Positions 1-9,009 of a stretch of 64,000 nt of DNA are shown here, in pieces. How positions within the stretch are numbered: position 1 is the stretch's first letter; every line of letters begins with the position of its first letter. The DNA is taken from positions 1 through 64,000 of the forward strand of contig NZ_CP130721.1 in assembly GCF_035984415.1 (NCBI RefSeq), given 5' to 3'. Source of the DNA: Streptomyces sp. NBC_01296 (lineage in GTDB: Bacteria; Actinomycetota; Actinomycetes; Streptomycetales; Streptomycetaceae). The notes under the pieces are model-generated. The model was given only the letters and a program-made list of their open reading frames with translations. It was not told the origin of the DNA and searched no databases. The position numbers were made by a program, and so were the translations under genes.

Positions 1-187
1 ACCTGAGCGCTGCGCGCTCAGGAGAGAACCGCCTCGCTGCGCTGGCGGCGGACCCGCGAAGCGGGTCTCTAGGGCCGGCCCTTCGGGCCGGTGTCCTGCG
101 CTTCGCTCCGGACTGGTTCGGGGTTCCGCTTCGCTCCACCCCGAACGGCCTGCTCCGCAGGCCAGAGTGACCCCGTTTCACGGGGTC
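1..187. repeat. Telomere-like packed palindromes
   Basis: Five perfect short palindromes with 3-base loops lie close together: 2-22 (9-bp stem, loop TGC), 51-67 (7-bp, GAA), 75-91 (7-bp, TTC), 147-163 (7-bp, TCC) and 169-187 (8-bp, TTC). A 9-bp stem at 116-124/138-146 encloses a smaller hairpin. On the complementary strand, which would be the 3' overhang strand if this is a left end, four of the five loops read GCA, GAA, GGA and GAA. That is the GNA fold-back type known for Streptomyces telomeres. The archetypal start (CCCGCGGAGCGGG) is absent, so this is either a non-archetypal telomere or a few terminal bases are missing. Confidence 0.72.
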
Positions 188-262
188 CGAGCCTGCGGCC
201 CGTTGGGCGGGTCCGCTCCGCTCCCCCACCCCGGTGTCCTTCCGGCTCCGCCCCCAGGACCC

Positions 263-286
263 GGGGGCCCGCTGACGCGGGCCCCC
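263..286 (-). terminator. Hairpin terminator after the secreted protein gene
   Basis: A perfect 10-bp GC stem (GGGGGCCCGC, 263-272, pairing with 277-286) with a 4-base loop lies 15 bases beyond the stop codon of the minus-strand gene 302-631. There is no T tract, as is usual in Streptomyces. It also adjoins the palindrome-rich end. Confidence 0.5.
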
Positions 287-301
287 GCCAGCAGCGCCGG
301 T

Positions 302-631
302 TCAGATACGCGACACGTTGCCGGAGTAGATCCAGCCGTCCTTCACCCCATAGGTCTTGTCCACCCAGTACCAAAGGTTGCCCTTGGAATTCTTGCACCA
401 CTGGGTGAAGTAAAGCCTGTCTGCCCGGTGGACGGTGTCGACGACTCGCCCGGTCTCGTAGTAAGCAGTCCGAACCGGAGCCGACGTGGCAGTGACATAG
501 AGGTCCCCGCCAGTCGTCTGGCACGTGATCGCGGCGGCAGAGGCAGGGGAAGCCGCGAAGGCGGTCCCCGAGAGGGTCAACCCGATCCCCAAAGCCAAAG
601 TGGAGAGACGTCGTGCGACGCTGGCGCGCAT
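302..631 (-). CDS. Small secreted SH3-like protein
   Basis: The product is 109 aa. A signal peptide (basic MRASVARR start, hydrophobic core, ASPASAAA cleavage region near residue 33) shows export. The mature ~75 residues contain two Cys, probably a disulfide, and the pattern VRTAYYETG...YWVDKTYGVKDGWIYSGNV, typical of bacterial SH3-type domains in small Streptomyces extracellular proteins. A perfect AAGGAG sits 7 bases before the ATG and fixes the start. It is the first gene from the end and reads toward it. Function is unknown; a ligand- or wall-binding role is only inferred from the fold. Confidence 0.8.
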   Translation of the reverse strand: MRASVARRLSTLALGIGLTLSGTAFAASPASAAAITCQTTGGDLYVTATSAPVRTAYYETGRVVDTVHRADRLYFTQWCKNSKGNLWYWVDKTYGVKDGWIYSGNVSRI

Positions 632-1251
632 AGTGCTCCTTCAAGTTCCGCGTGAACAAGTAGTCACCTAAACGATCTCAACATGACGTACACGGGTCAA
701 ACCTCGCCACCATGCAGCCAACACCTCCCGCCCAAAAGAGAGCTCTGACGGCGTACCCGCAGCCCGCATGCGCCAGCACCTGCATCATTTCTTATCAGAG
801 ATAGATACTGGATCTAGGCCCCACTATGGTCTGGGAGCCGGGCAAGGAAGCGTGGGCATCGAGGATCGCTGAAACTGCGCAGCACTCAATCAACCTGCGC
901 AACCAGGCCCCAAGCGCAAGACTTCACAGGTCAGACGGCCAACGCACCCGGAACTGCGCAGTTCAGTGTGCTACGCCGCATCTCGCTGTCCGGATCAACT
1001 CATTCAGATGACACCAGCTCCACCGCACCAGCCTGTCCCCAGAGGCCTCCCACACCCGCGCAGAACGAGCGATCGAGTGACCGGACAGCCCATGCGGCCT
1101 GACGGACAACCACATGCAGCGTCGCAACTGTGCACAAGGTCCGGAGCCCTCCGCTTCCGTACCCAGACGCTTCACCCGGTCAGCATGGTCCGCCTGGGGC
1201 GGCCACAGGCGCCCGGCACGCTCATCGAGGACGTGGCCACGTCGCGGTGCG
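632..1251. other. Intergenic, no supported gene
   Basis: No ORF here has both a ribosome-binding site and recognisable protein content. Readings in all frames look like shadows. The 632-700 segment holds the promoter of the secreted protein gene. No tRNA or repeat family was recognised. Confidence 0.5.
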
Positions 1252-1977
1252 TCAATGCTGGCAGGACGGCCGGACGCGGAGCAGCTCGGTCCGCAACACG
1301 GGTGTGCCGTCGACCGGGGCCGGGTCCTCAGCGGTCGGCTCGATTCCTCCGGCGGCGGTTTTGTCGAGTGTTGCCAGGCCGTCGGGGCCGACCGTGCCGA
1401 ACACCGTGTAGTTCGGTCGCAGCGCGGAATCGCCGTAGACGACGAAGAACTGTGAGCCGTTCGTGTCCGGCCCGGCGTTGGCCATCGCCAGCAGGCCGCG
1501 CCCGTACAGGCGGCGCGCGCCGGTCGGATCGGTCGGTGCCGGCGGCAGGTCCACCGGCAGCTCGTCCTTGTACTTGTACCCGGGCCCGCCCTCACCGCTA
1601 CCGGTCGGGTCGCCGCACTGCAAGACCTTCAGCGTCGGATACGCCGTCAGACGGTGGCACACCGTACGGTCGTAGAACCCATGCCGTGCCAGGTGCAGGA
1701 AACTCTGGACCGTGCACGGCGCCTTGGCCCGGTCCAAGTGCAGCGGGAGCGGGCCCTGGCTGGTCGGAACAGCCATATCAACCGTGCCACGACTGGGGGT
1801 GCGCCGCGGGTCAGGCGGCAGCGGAACAGGGCGCGCCGGCGGCTCGTCCGGGGTCTGTGTGTACTGGCAAGGGCCATGCGTCGTGCGCGGCGGAGCACCG
1901 TCGGAAGCAGTGGCGACACTCCCCCCGGACACGACTAACACCACGGCCGCGAATGCGCTGATCAGTACCCGTTTCAT
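1252..1977 (-). CDS. Secreted peptidyl-prolyl cis-trans isomerase (cyclophilin type)
   Basis: The product is 241 aa. Residues 1-25 are a signal peptide (MKRVLISAF, hydrophobic core). The catalytic cyclophilin domain spans about residues 70-225: TVQSFLHLARHGFYDRTVCHR, later GRGLLAMANAGPDTNGSQFFV with the conserved NGSQFF strand, then YTVFGTV. Cyclophilins catalyse proline isomerisation, and the signal peptide places this one outside the membrane as a folding helper. The ATG at 1977 is preferred because GGGAGG lies about 10 bases upstream; an in-frame start 9 codons earlier lacks this. It stands alone among secreted-protein genes. Confidence 0.85.
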   Translation of the reverse strand: MKRVLISAFAAVVLVVSGGSVATASDGAPPRTTHGPCQYTQTPDEPPARPVPLPPDPRRTPSRGTVDMAVPTSQGPLPLHLDRAKAPCTVQSFLHLARHGFYDRTVCHRLTAYPTLKVLQCGDPTGSGEGGPGYKYKDELPVDLPPAPTDPTGARRLYGRGLLAMANAGPDTNGSQFFVVYGDSALRPNYTVFGTVGPDGLATLDKTAAGGIEPTAEDPAPVDGTPVLRTELLRVRPSCQH

Positions 1978-2438
1978 CTCGCACGCCCTCCCGATGATCG
2001 CCAAGTCCTGGAGCGGTCGCAGTCTAGGGCGTGGGTTTGGTCCGGGGAATAGTCAACGGCAGGAGGCCGGCCCGGCCGACCCCGAGTCCCTGCTGACAAC
2101 AACCAGTGCCACCAACTCACCCATTCACACGGTGCAGCGCGGCGGTCGCCAACGGGAAGGTGCTCGTGGCAAGGAACCACTGCCTTGTATGTCGCCGTCG
2201 ATCCTGAGGTCGAAGGGGCGACCGGCGCCGCGCCCTGCAGGCGGTAGGACATGGTGTGGTCACTGTCGACGGCCAGCCGAACCAACGCTGGGTCGGCCGC
2301 GCTGGGCGCGAAAACTACGTGGTGTTGCGGCTGTACACGCTGAAGGCGACGACCACCGCGAAAGGACTGCCCGGCCCTCGCCGGACACCGCCGGGGCCGC
2401 CTACGTGTCGGCGGCCGCGGCGGTGGGTGAGGCGCGGG
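1978..2438. other. Intergenic, no supported gene
   Basis: About 460 bases between two minus-strand secreted-protein genes. ORFs in several frames lack a convincing start or composition. It should hold the promoter of the cyclophilin gene at its left edge. Nothing else was recognised. Confidence 0.45.
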
Positions 2439-3839
2439 TTAGGGCCGGGCCAGAATGTCGGTAACCCGGTGCGCGTAGATCACTCGGCCGCATGGGGAGC
2501 CGGGGTCCGTGCAGGTCGGGTCCGTGGTGTCCGTGCGGTGTTCGGTCAGCGACCAGAGGTATTGCGTACCGCCCCCCGGCACGCTCTGCCCGTGCTCGAA
2601 GGACAGGTCCTCGGGACCGACCGCGTTGGTGATGTTGGCGCCGTAGTCCACCAGACGGCCGCCGGAGACGGTCGCCCGGCGCAGGCTGCCGCTGTGGGTG
2701 GTCCAACTGCGGTTGAAGTAGTACATGCCGTCGTAGCGTGCCGCGCCCTGGGTGAGGTCGCGGGGCAGGTAGAACGCGCCCGTCGCGCTGACCACGCCCA
2801 TGGTCGACTTGAGAAGGCCGGTGCCGTCGTCGATCGGCAGTGTGCCGATCCGGCCCTTTTCGGGGTGCGTGTCGTCGGAGTCGCAGTACTCGCCCATGAT
2901 CAGAGCCGGAGCGGCGGTGTTGCTGCGGTCGATGGAGATGTAGGACGCCTTCGGCGCTCCGGTGGCCACACAGGTACCCGCGGAGGAATTGCCCTGGGCG
3001 CTGACGAACTTGTACGAGGCCACCTGCGGCATCACATACCGGTACGTGTGGCTGTAGTAGACGTTGTTCTGCCGGCCGATCTGGGTTTCGTCCCGGACGT
3101 TGCTCTTCAGTCCGTCCAGCGTGGTGTCGTCCACCGATGCGTTCTGGTCCGGGTTGAGGTCCAGGATGGAACGCATGTCGAAGACCCGCAGACCGTTCAT
3201 GGTGTCCGCGACGTAGAGGTAGTACTTGTACCAGGCGATGCCGCCCGCGTGGACGTCGACGGCCTTGTAGGAGATGTGGTTGTTGCTGTTGTAGTACGGC
3301 TCCACCAGGAGGACGTGACGGTACCGGCGTCCGTCGGGGTCGCCCGGTATCGCGGTCTCGGGGTCGAGGAACGACAGCCGCACGCCCTTGCTGCCGACCT
3401 TGTCGTACCAGGCGGTGACCAGTGGCTTGCGGGAGCCCCACAGCTCGTCGGTCTGGGCGTCCGAGACGCCGGTCATGCCCTGGGGTATCCATTCCTCGGT
3501 GGCGGAGTCGCCGGGATCCCAGCAGAGCTTCCTGGCGGGAGCCAGCACCTTGCCGTCGTCGCCCGAGCCGAACGGGTCCGTGGTGCAGGACGCGCCCGTC
3601 CGCGCGACCCGGTTGCCCTGGTCAAGCAGGTCCTGAACGCCCTGCGTGGGCAACGCCGCCTTCAGATCGGCCACGTGACCGCTGAGGTCCGGTCCGGACT
3701 TGAGGTTGAAGGAAGACGCGGTCGCCGGGTCTCCGGGGGCCGCCTGAGCGGGGGAACCGATTACGGGAACCGAGAGGACCACCGCGACTGCAGTGGCGAT
3801 CCAACCGGCGTACTTTCCAGGGGTTTTACGGGGTGGCAT
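2439..3839 (-). CDS. Secreted protein of unknown function
   Basis: The product is 466 aa. It begins with a Lys/Arg-rich stretch and a hydrophobic segment ending in SPAQAAPGD, a good signal peptide with cleavage near residue 34. The mature part is soluble, aromatic-rich and has four or more Cys, with repeated strand-like segments such as HVLLVEPYYNSNNHISYKAVDVHAGG, YLYVADTMNGLRVFDM and YDGMYYFNRSW that suggest a beta-propeller-like fold. No catalytic motif was recognised. No strong ribosome-binding site precedes the ATG. It lies on the left arm with two other exported proteins. Confidence 0.7.
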   Translation of the reverse strand: MPPRKTPGKYAGWIATAVAVVLSVPVIGSPAQAAPGDPATASSFNLKSGPDLSGHVADLKAALPTQGVQDLLDQGNRVARTGASCTTDPFGSGDDGKVLAPARKLCWDPGDSATEEWIPQGMTGVSDAQTDELWGSRKPLVTAWYDKVGSKGVRLSFLDPETAIPGDPDGRRYRHVLLVEPYYNSNNHISYKAVDVHAGGIAWYKYYLYVADTMNGLRVFDMRSILDLNPDQNASVDDTTLDGLKSNVRDETQIGRQNNVYYSHTYRYVMPQVASYKFVSAQGNSSAGTCVATGAPKASYISIDRSNTAAPALIMGEYCDSDDTHPEKGRIGTLPIDDGTGLLKSTMGVVSATGAFYLPRDLTQGAARYDGMYYFNRSWTTHSGSLRRATVSGGRLVDYGANITNAVGPEDLSFEHGQSVPGGGTQYLWSLTEHRTDTTDPTCTDPGSPCGRVIYAHRVTDILARP

Positions 3840-4342
3840 CGCTGGTTCATCGACCTTCGCTCTGGGGAGAAAGCGAGATCATACGTATGGCCGCTGGGGC
3901 GCCCGCGCGCCGGGGGAGTCTAGTGAGTCGCCGGAGTCGGCTGAGCCGGCAGGACGTCGAGAAGCCGCTGTGCCGGGTCATGCCGGCGTTGCACAGCCAG
4001 CCCGTGCAATTCGCGGAGCCCGCGCAGGGTTTGGCCGTGGGCTCGCCCAAGCCCCGGGCCCGCACCGATCTTCGCCGTGGAGTCCGGCGGCCGGCGCTTC
4101 TTCGCCCGGGGCCGGGCTCGTCTCGCGGGTCCTGGACTCGGGCGGTGCGCCAGGCGCTCAGAAGATGGAACACGACGTCGCCGGGCATGCGCGGGCCGGG
4201 CGGTGCAATCAGGGCGGCGCCGACCTTGCTGCAGTAAAGAGCTCGTGACGCACCGCGCGGGCGGTGGGGCGGGTGGGGGCGTGGTGGGTCATTCAGCCGC
4301 GGCGGCCGCACCCGAATGAGGACTGGGGGCGGCGTCCGGAGG
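3840..4342. other. Intergenic, no supported gene
   Basis: About 500 bases between the secreted protein start and the response-regulator stop. ORFs in all six frames have shadow composition. No repeat or RNA gene was recognised. Confidence 0.45.
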
Positions 4343-5011
4343 TCAGCGTGCAGGGGCGACCAGACCCGCGTCGTACGCGGCAATGACCAGGTGAACCCGG
4401 TCCCGGGCGCCTAGTTCGGCAAGCAGGTTCCTGACATGCGTCTTGACGGTGCCCGGGCCGATGCCGAGGTGGTCGGCGATCTCGACGTTGGACAGGCCGC
4501 GCCCGACGAGGGTGAGCATTTCGTGTTCTCGTGCGGTGAGCCCGGCAAGGTCCGGTGCCGGCGGAGCGTAGGTGGGGGCGGTGCCCGGGCGTCCGGCGAA
4601 CTCAGCAATCAGGCGGCGCGTGATGGCGGGCGCGATCAGTGCGTCGCCGGCCGCGACGACGCGCAGAGCGCCGAGGAATCCGTCGAGGTCGGTGTCCTTG
4701 ACGAGGAAACCGCTGGCCCCGGCCTGCAGCGAGGCGTGGACGTGGGTGTCGGTGTCGAAGGTGGTCAGGACGATGACCCGGACCTCCGGGGATTCGACGG
4801 TGATCATCCGGGTCGCCTCGATGCCGTCCACGCCGGGCATCCGGATGTCCATGACGACGACATCGGGGGCCAGTTCCCTGGCCAGGGCGACGGCCTGAGT
4901 ACCGGTCGCCGCCTCGCCGACGACGGCGAGGCCGGGGGTCGCGTCGACGACCAGCCGCAAACCGGCACGGACCAGAGGCTGGTCGTCGGCGAGGAGGACG
5001 CGAATCGTCAT
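4343..5011 (-). CDS. NarL/LuxR-type response regulator
   Basis: The product is 222 aa. The receiver domain (residues 1-120) shows the acidic pair DD at 9-10, the phospho-acceptor Asp in VVVMDIRMPG, Thr in VLTTFD and Lys in FLVKDTD. The C-terminal HTH (about 155-215) reads LTAREHEMLTLVGRGLSNVEIADHL...TVKTHVRNLL, the LuxR/GerE signature. Such regulators bind DNA when phosphorylated by a partner kinase. The ATG overlaps the stop of the upstream kinase gene (ATGA). That kinase is broken here, so this regulator is probably an orphan or is driven by another donor. Confidence 0.92.
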   Translation of the reverse strand: MTIRVLLADDQPLVRAGLRLVVDATPGLAVVGEAATGTQAVALARELAPDVVVMDIRMPGVDGIEATRMITVESPEVRVIVLTTFDTDTHVHASLQAGASGFLVKDTDLDGFLGALRVVAAGDALIAPAITRRLIAEFAGRPGTAPTYAPPAPDLAGLTAREHEMLTLVGRGLSNVEIADHLGIGPGTVKTHVRNLLAELGARDRVHLVIAAYDAGLVAPAR

Positions 5012-6262
5012 GAGGCCGCCTCACCGGGACGGGAAGGACTGCCCGATCCGGCCAGACGGTCAGCATCGTCGAGGCCGGTGAGAACCATCGGGTCCGGCCG
5101 GCCTGTCAGCTCCAGCCGGTCCGGCGGATCGAGTGGCAGCGGGAAGACTGCAGCGACACGGAAGCCGCCCCCGGTCTGCGGGCCCGCGTCGAAGGTCCCG
5201 TAGAGCAGGGCGACCCGCTCCCGCATCCCCTGGATGCCGTATCCGGCTCCGGCGGCGTGGGCGGCTCCGGGGACGTCGCGCCCGCCGGCACAGCCCTCGT
5301 CGACGATCTCGACGGACATCTGGCGCTGCCGCCACACGAGTGTCACCCGGCAGTGCCGGGCGCCCGCGTGGCGTACGACGTTGGTCACCGACTCCTGGAC
5401 GACCCGGAACGCGGACCTGTCGACGGCCTCGGGCAGTGCGCGGGGTACGCCCCGGCGGTGTATCTCCACGTGGACCCCGGCGTGCGCCGTCGCCGCGACC
5501 AGACGGTCGAGGTCGGCAAGTCCCGCGAGTGGTGCGTCGCCGCCACGGGTGGCGGTTGCGGGTCCGTCCGGCGGAGCAGGCCGAGCATGCTGCGCAGGCC
5601 GCGCAGCGTGTCGCGGCTGGTGCTCTCGATGGTGCTGAGGGCGTCGCGGGCCCGCTCCGGCTCGCTGTCCAGGATCCGTCGCGCGGCCCCGGCCTGGATG
5701 GCGACGACCCCGATGCTGAGGGCGGCCATGTCGTGGAGTTCGCGGGCGATCCGCAGCCGCTCTGCCGTGACCGCCTGTGCTGCGGCGTGCGCGCGTAGGG
5801 CTTCGCCGTACGCGCGGCGCTGTCGCACGTACGCGCCGGCGGACCAGGCCAGCAGGACCAGGAGGGCCAGACAGGCCGTCAGGCCGAGGAAGCCCGGCGC
5901 GAACACGCGGGAGCGTCCGCCGTCCCGGAAGAGGTCCACCTGAAGGACGGTCTCCTGGACGGCGAGGGCGGTGAGGGCTGCGGCGCACCCGGTGCGCGGG
6001 GTCCGGGCGGCCGCTACGGCGGCGACCAGCAGAGTGGTGGCGGGGTACAGGGGCCAGATCTGCTCGGCGCGCAGCCCGAGAGCGGATGCCGCGGCGGCTT
6101 CGGCCAGCAGGAGCGCCAGTACGGCGGCGGGCCGCCGTGGGGCCCGGGCGAGCGGTGCGGCCGCCAGCAGGGCGAGGACGGCCAGGGCCGCTGTCGGTGT
6201 CGCCGCCCGGCAGGGCGCCCGCTGCCCAGCGCCGCGTACAGCAGCACCGCCACGGGGTAAAT
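5008..6262 (-). pseudogene. Broken sensor histidine kinase (NarX/DesK type)
   Basis: Parts of one kinase lie in three frames. An N-terminal membrane part (VAVLLYAALGSGRP) ends near 6210. A central part with further membrane helices and the H-box (RIARELHDMAALSIGVV) runs to LGLLRRTDPQPP near 5550. The C-terminal ATPase part (FRVVQESVTNVVRHAGA with the N-box, then GYGIQGMRERV) runs to the stop at 5008. Two frameshifts, near 6210 and 5550, separate them, and no normal start is present upstream. The stop overlaps the response-regulator start, so the pair was once an operon. A sequencing error could explain one shift; two shifts plus the missing start favour decay. Confidence 0.75.
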
Positions 6263-6514
6263 TCCTGACGGGGGCGATCGAGTCGAGCGGCACACTGCGT
6301 CAGGCCGACGGCGTCTACATCGCGGTGCCCCCGCAAGCCACTGGGCAGCCGAAGGCCGATCTCGCCGGTCCTCCCGAAGAGCAGAGCTGATCGTCGACGG
6401 CACGTCACGGTGCATCCGCTTCAGGCATGCTCTGTTTGAGGGCGCCGGGCCATCTTGGGAAGCCGGCCTCTCTGCGCGCACCCGGCCCGCGCACGGCGGG
6501 AGTCCTGGGGCCGG

Positions 6515-6796
6515 CTAAAAGTCGGTGTAGGGCGGGATCACGCGGACGATCGCGATCAGCTGCATGCGGGGCAGCGGCAGGGCGTAGAACCAACCGTCGT
6601 CCAGGAGGGGGATGCGGCGCAGACCTCCAGGGACACCTTTGCGGCCTCCTTCGCCGATGTCCGTGACGTCGACCCCGACGTCGGCGAGGGCGACGAGCTC
6701 GTCGGCCAGTCGCTCGACTTCGGCCGTGATGTGGGCGGGCAGGCCCTTGATGACTTCGTCGGCGTTGGGGTCGTACTCCCACCTCCAGGCGGTCAC
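6515..6796 (-). CDS. Small RelE-like protein of a coupled three-gene operon
   Basis: The product is 93 aa, starting WRWEYDPNADEVIKGLPAHITAEVERLADEL and ending in strands GGLRRIPLLDDGWFYALPLPRMQLIAIVRVIPPY. The size and order (helices, then strands with basic and aromatic residues) resemble RelE/HigB-type toxins, but no catalytic residue can be named. The GTG start at 6796 overlaps the stop of the preceding gene (GTGA), showing translational coupling. Ending the operon 7433-6515, it could be a toxin-like or mRNA-binding partner. This is inference from fold and context only. Confidence 0.65.
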   Translation of the reverse strand: MTAWRWEYDPNADEVIKGLPAHITAEVERLADELVALADVGVDVTDIGEGGRKGVPGGLRRIPLLDDGWFYALPLPRMQLIAIVRVIPPYTDF

Positions 6797-7164
6797 CGGG
6801 CTCCGCCGTGGGGGACGCCGGCCTCGGCGGCGGCCTTGTCGAGGATGTGGCCGATCTCGGAGGCGATCGCCCGAGCCTCGTCCGGGTCGGTGACGCGAGC
6901 CGCGCGGTCTTCGAGCAGACGCAGACGGGCGGCCGTCTCGGGGTGGCGTTCGATGGCGACGTACAGGGCCCACTGGCGCAGGAACCGGCGCATCGGGGCA
7001 GAGCTGACCTGTTCTCGGGCCCGGGCGACCGCAGTGGCGCGTTCGGCATCGAACGTCGGCACGGCGTCGGGGGCGATACGTGCCAGTGCCGCGCGCAGGT
7101 CTTCCGCGGTCGCGGCCGGCTGCGGCACGCTGCCTGCCTGAGGCTGCTCTGCCGCGGTGCTCAT
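6793..7164 (-). CDS. Hypothetical helical protein, middle gene of operon
   Basis: The product is 123 aa and almost entirely helical by composition (Ala, Glu and Arg rich), e.g. FDAERATAVARAREQVSSAPMRRFLRQWALYVAIERHPETAARLRLLEDRA. There is no membrane segment or catalytic motif. Its ATG overlaps the stop of the upstream HTH gene (ATGA) and its stop overlaps the next start, so the three proteins are made together and probably interact. This trio is familiar from Streptomyces accessory regions but I cannot name a function. Confidence 0.7.
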   Translation of the reverse strand: MSTAAEQPQAGSVPQPAATAEDLRAALARIAPDAVPTFDAERATAVARAREQVSSAPMRRFLRQWALYVAIERHPETAARLRLLEDRAARVTDPDEARAIASEIGHILDKAAAEAGVPHGGAR

Positions 7165-7433
7165 GCCGCCTCCACGTCGTCGGCGGTGGTCCCGCGGCGG
7201 TGGGCGGCGGCCAGCGTCGAGACGTGCTGGCGGGACCAGCCCACCCGGGCCGCGACCGCAGCCGGCCCGCCCCGGTCGTAGCGGGCTGCAATCCGCCCAG
7301 CCGCCTCGGCGAGTGCGGTACGGGCCTCGTCCAAGGCCCGACCACGCTCGTCCACCATTCGGGCCAGACGGTCCAGCTCCAGGGCCTCGTCCGCGTCGAG
7401 AGCAACCCGGGTCGGTCGGCGGGTTTCAGTCAT
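7161..7433 (-). CDS. Small HTH protein, first gene of operon
   Basis: The product is 90 aa. The N-terminal half is helical (DEALELDRLARMVDERGRALDEARTALAEAA). The C-terminal half has a helix-turn-helix-like stretch, GPAAVAARVGWSRQHVSTLAAAHR, as in small antitoxin-like DNA-binding proteins. The ATG at 7433 (MTETRRPTRV) suits the composition better than an earlier in-frame start at 7475. It leads a three-gene operon with ATGA and GTGA overlaps and may repress that operon. Confidence 0.7.
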   Translation of the reverse strand: MTETRRPTRVALDADEALELDRLARMVDERGRALDEARTALAEAAGRIAARYDRGGPAAVAARVGWSRQHVSTLAAAHRRGTTADDVEAA

Positions 7434-7639
7434 ACGCCCAGCCTGCCCCATACGCCGCCGCAACCGCAAGCGCACTTGACATCTCGGGGGTCCGTGTGTG
7501 TGCGGCCGGGCGCACCCACAGCAGTCCGGTCACCGATGTACCACACCGGCCGGGGCCCCTATACCTCGGCCCTGGATCGCCCGTAGGCAGGTCACTTGCA
7601 GTGGTGACGCTGTCGTGCAGGGCGGCCTGGGGCGCGACG

Positions 7640-8290
7640 AGCAGAGCGTCCATAGGGGTCTGCCGCACGATCGGGTGACATCTGAACTGGCTTGCTCTGT
7701 GGGGCGGGTGGGAGACGGCGGCCGCGTCCCTGGATACCAGCTCCGTGGCGAGGCCCGCGACCTGTTCGACGGTGAGGCCTGAGCGGTTCGGCGAGGTCGC
7801 CCAGGGTCGGGCGGGCGCCGGACATCAGGGCCTCCAGTGCGGGCCGGACGCATGGGTGGAACTCCCGTACGTGTCCGGCGGCGGGCAGCACCACGGCTCC
7901 GTCGGCGGCCTCGACCGCGGCCCGGGCGGTCGTGAGGGCCAGGATCAGGTCCCGGGCGTCAGGGGCGTCGCCTGTGTACGGGAGGGACGGGGCCGGGCGT
8001 CCGGGGTCGCGGGCATCCAGGGAGGCGGCCAACTCGGCGACGACGTGGGGGTGGGGCGCCTCGGAGACCTCCTTGCGCAGCTGCCCGGCGTAGGCGGCCC
8101 GCTCGGCTGGGCCTACCACCGAAGGCACGCATGCCCGCAGGGTCGGGGAGTGGAGCAGCTGTCCGGCGAGCCACACCAGGAGGTGGTGGCGTTCTTCGCA
8201 CGGCTGCGCTCCAGGAGTGCGACCAGCCCACCCCGTGCCACCACCGAATGGGCCACTCGCGTCGCGGACCGGCTCGGTTCGGCTTCGCAT
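7640..8290 (-). pseudogene. Degenerate ORF with winged-helix-like end
   Basis: The minus strand reads coherent protein from about 8230 (LLVWLAGQLLHSPTLRACVPSVV) through VVAELAASLDARDPGRPAPSL to PTLGDLAEPL at about 7785. A one-base shift then continues as GLTVEQVAGLATELVSRDAA, which looks like a winged-helix DNA-binding tail. The continuation therefore lies in another frame and the 5' end is unclear. The family is not recognised. It is most simply a frameshifted remnant, though a sequencing error is possible. Confidence 0.45.
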
Positions 8291-8343
8291 GGAGGGGAGC
8301 CGCGCGCCCCCGCCGCGGGAGCCTCCCTCCGACAGGACGAGCC

Positions 8344-8964
8344 ATGCAAACCTGGTACGTGCGCACCACCTACGCCACCGGCGACCCGGCCAAGCTCGAG
8401 GGTGTGCTCGACGCGCTCCGCAGCGAGGCGCCCGGACTGCTCATCCAGAACCCCGGCTACCACCGCTTCGGGCTGTTCGCGGACGGGGAGATCGGCAAGA
8501 TCCTCATGGGCTCGTGGTGGGAGAGCGAGAGCGCTCGGGCGGAGAGCGATACGCGGCTGCGCGAGCGCCGTCTGGAGCTGCTGGCGCCCTTCGCAGACAC
8601 CGTGACCGTCGACGACTGGGAGGCCGTGTCGTACACGCCCGCGCCCAAGGTGGCGCCGGGCATGTGGATTCGGACCGGGTACGTGGAGTTCGACCCGTCC
8701 GACGCGCCCGCGTACCGGCAGACGTTCGAGGAGCTGGGCCGTCCCCAGCTGGAGGCCCTGGACGGTGCAGTCAGCGCAACGCTCTTCCTGAACGCTGCTG
8801 CGGGGCGCGCGCACGTCGGCGCGCTGTTCCGCGACAAGGCCGCGCTGGCCGCGACGCGGGGGCCGCAGTCGGCGATCCGCGGCGCGTCCCTCAAGAAGCT
8901 GAACGCCAGGTTGCTGAGCCTGGAGGAATTCGAGCTGATCATGGCGCACCGACCGCAGGGGTGA
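8344..8964 (+). CDS. Hypothetical protein, possible dimeric alpha/beta barrel
   Basis: The product is 206 aa with no signal peptide. Two related halves (residues 1-95 and 100-206) each begin with a strand (WYVRTTYATGDPAKLEGVLDAL; MWIRTGYVEFDPSDAPAYRQTF) and continue helix-strand-helix, the pattern of ferredoxin-like or antibiotic-monooxygenase-type barrels. The second half contains LEEFELIMAHRP. No cofactor motif is visible. The ATG at 8344 follows a weak AGGA. It is a single gene flanked by minus-strand genes; a stress or small-molecule-binding role would be a guess. Confidence 0.65.
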   Translation: MQTWYVRTTYATGDPAKLEGVLDALRSEAPGLLIQNPGYHRFGLFADGEIGKILMGSWWESESARAESDTRLRERRLELLAPFADTVTVDDWEAVSYTPAPKVAPGMWIRTGYVEFDPSDAPAYRQTFEELGRPQLEALDGAVSATLFLNAAAGRAHVGALFRDKAALAATRGPQSAIRGASLKKLNARLLSLEEFELIMAHRPQG

Positions 8965-9009
8965 GGAGCGCCATGGATGGCCCATCTGGCCGACTGCTGG
9001 CTCGCTTGC

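Noticed and set aside
826..1011. A 61-codon plus ORF near the left end
   Set aside because: No ribosome-binding site, no homology recognised and weak composition; treated as chance.
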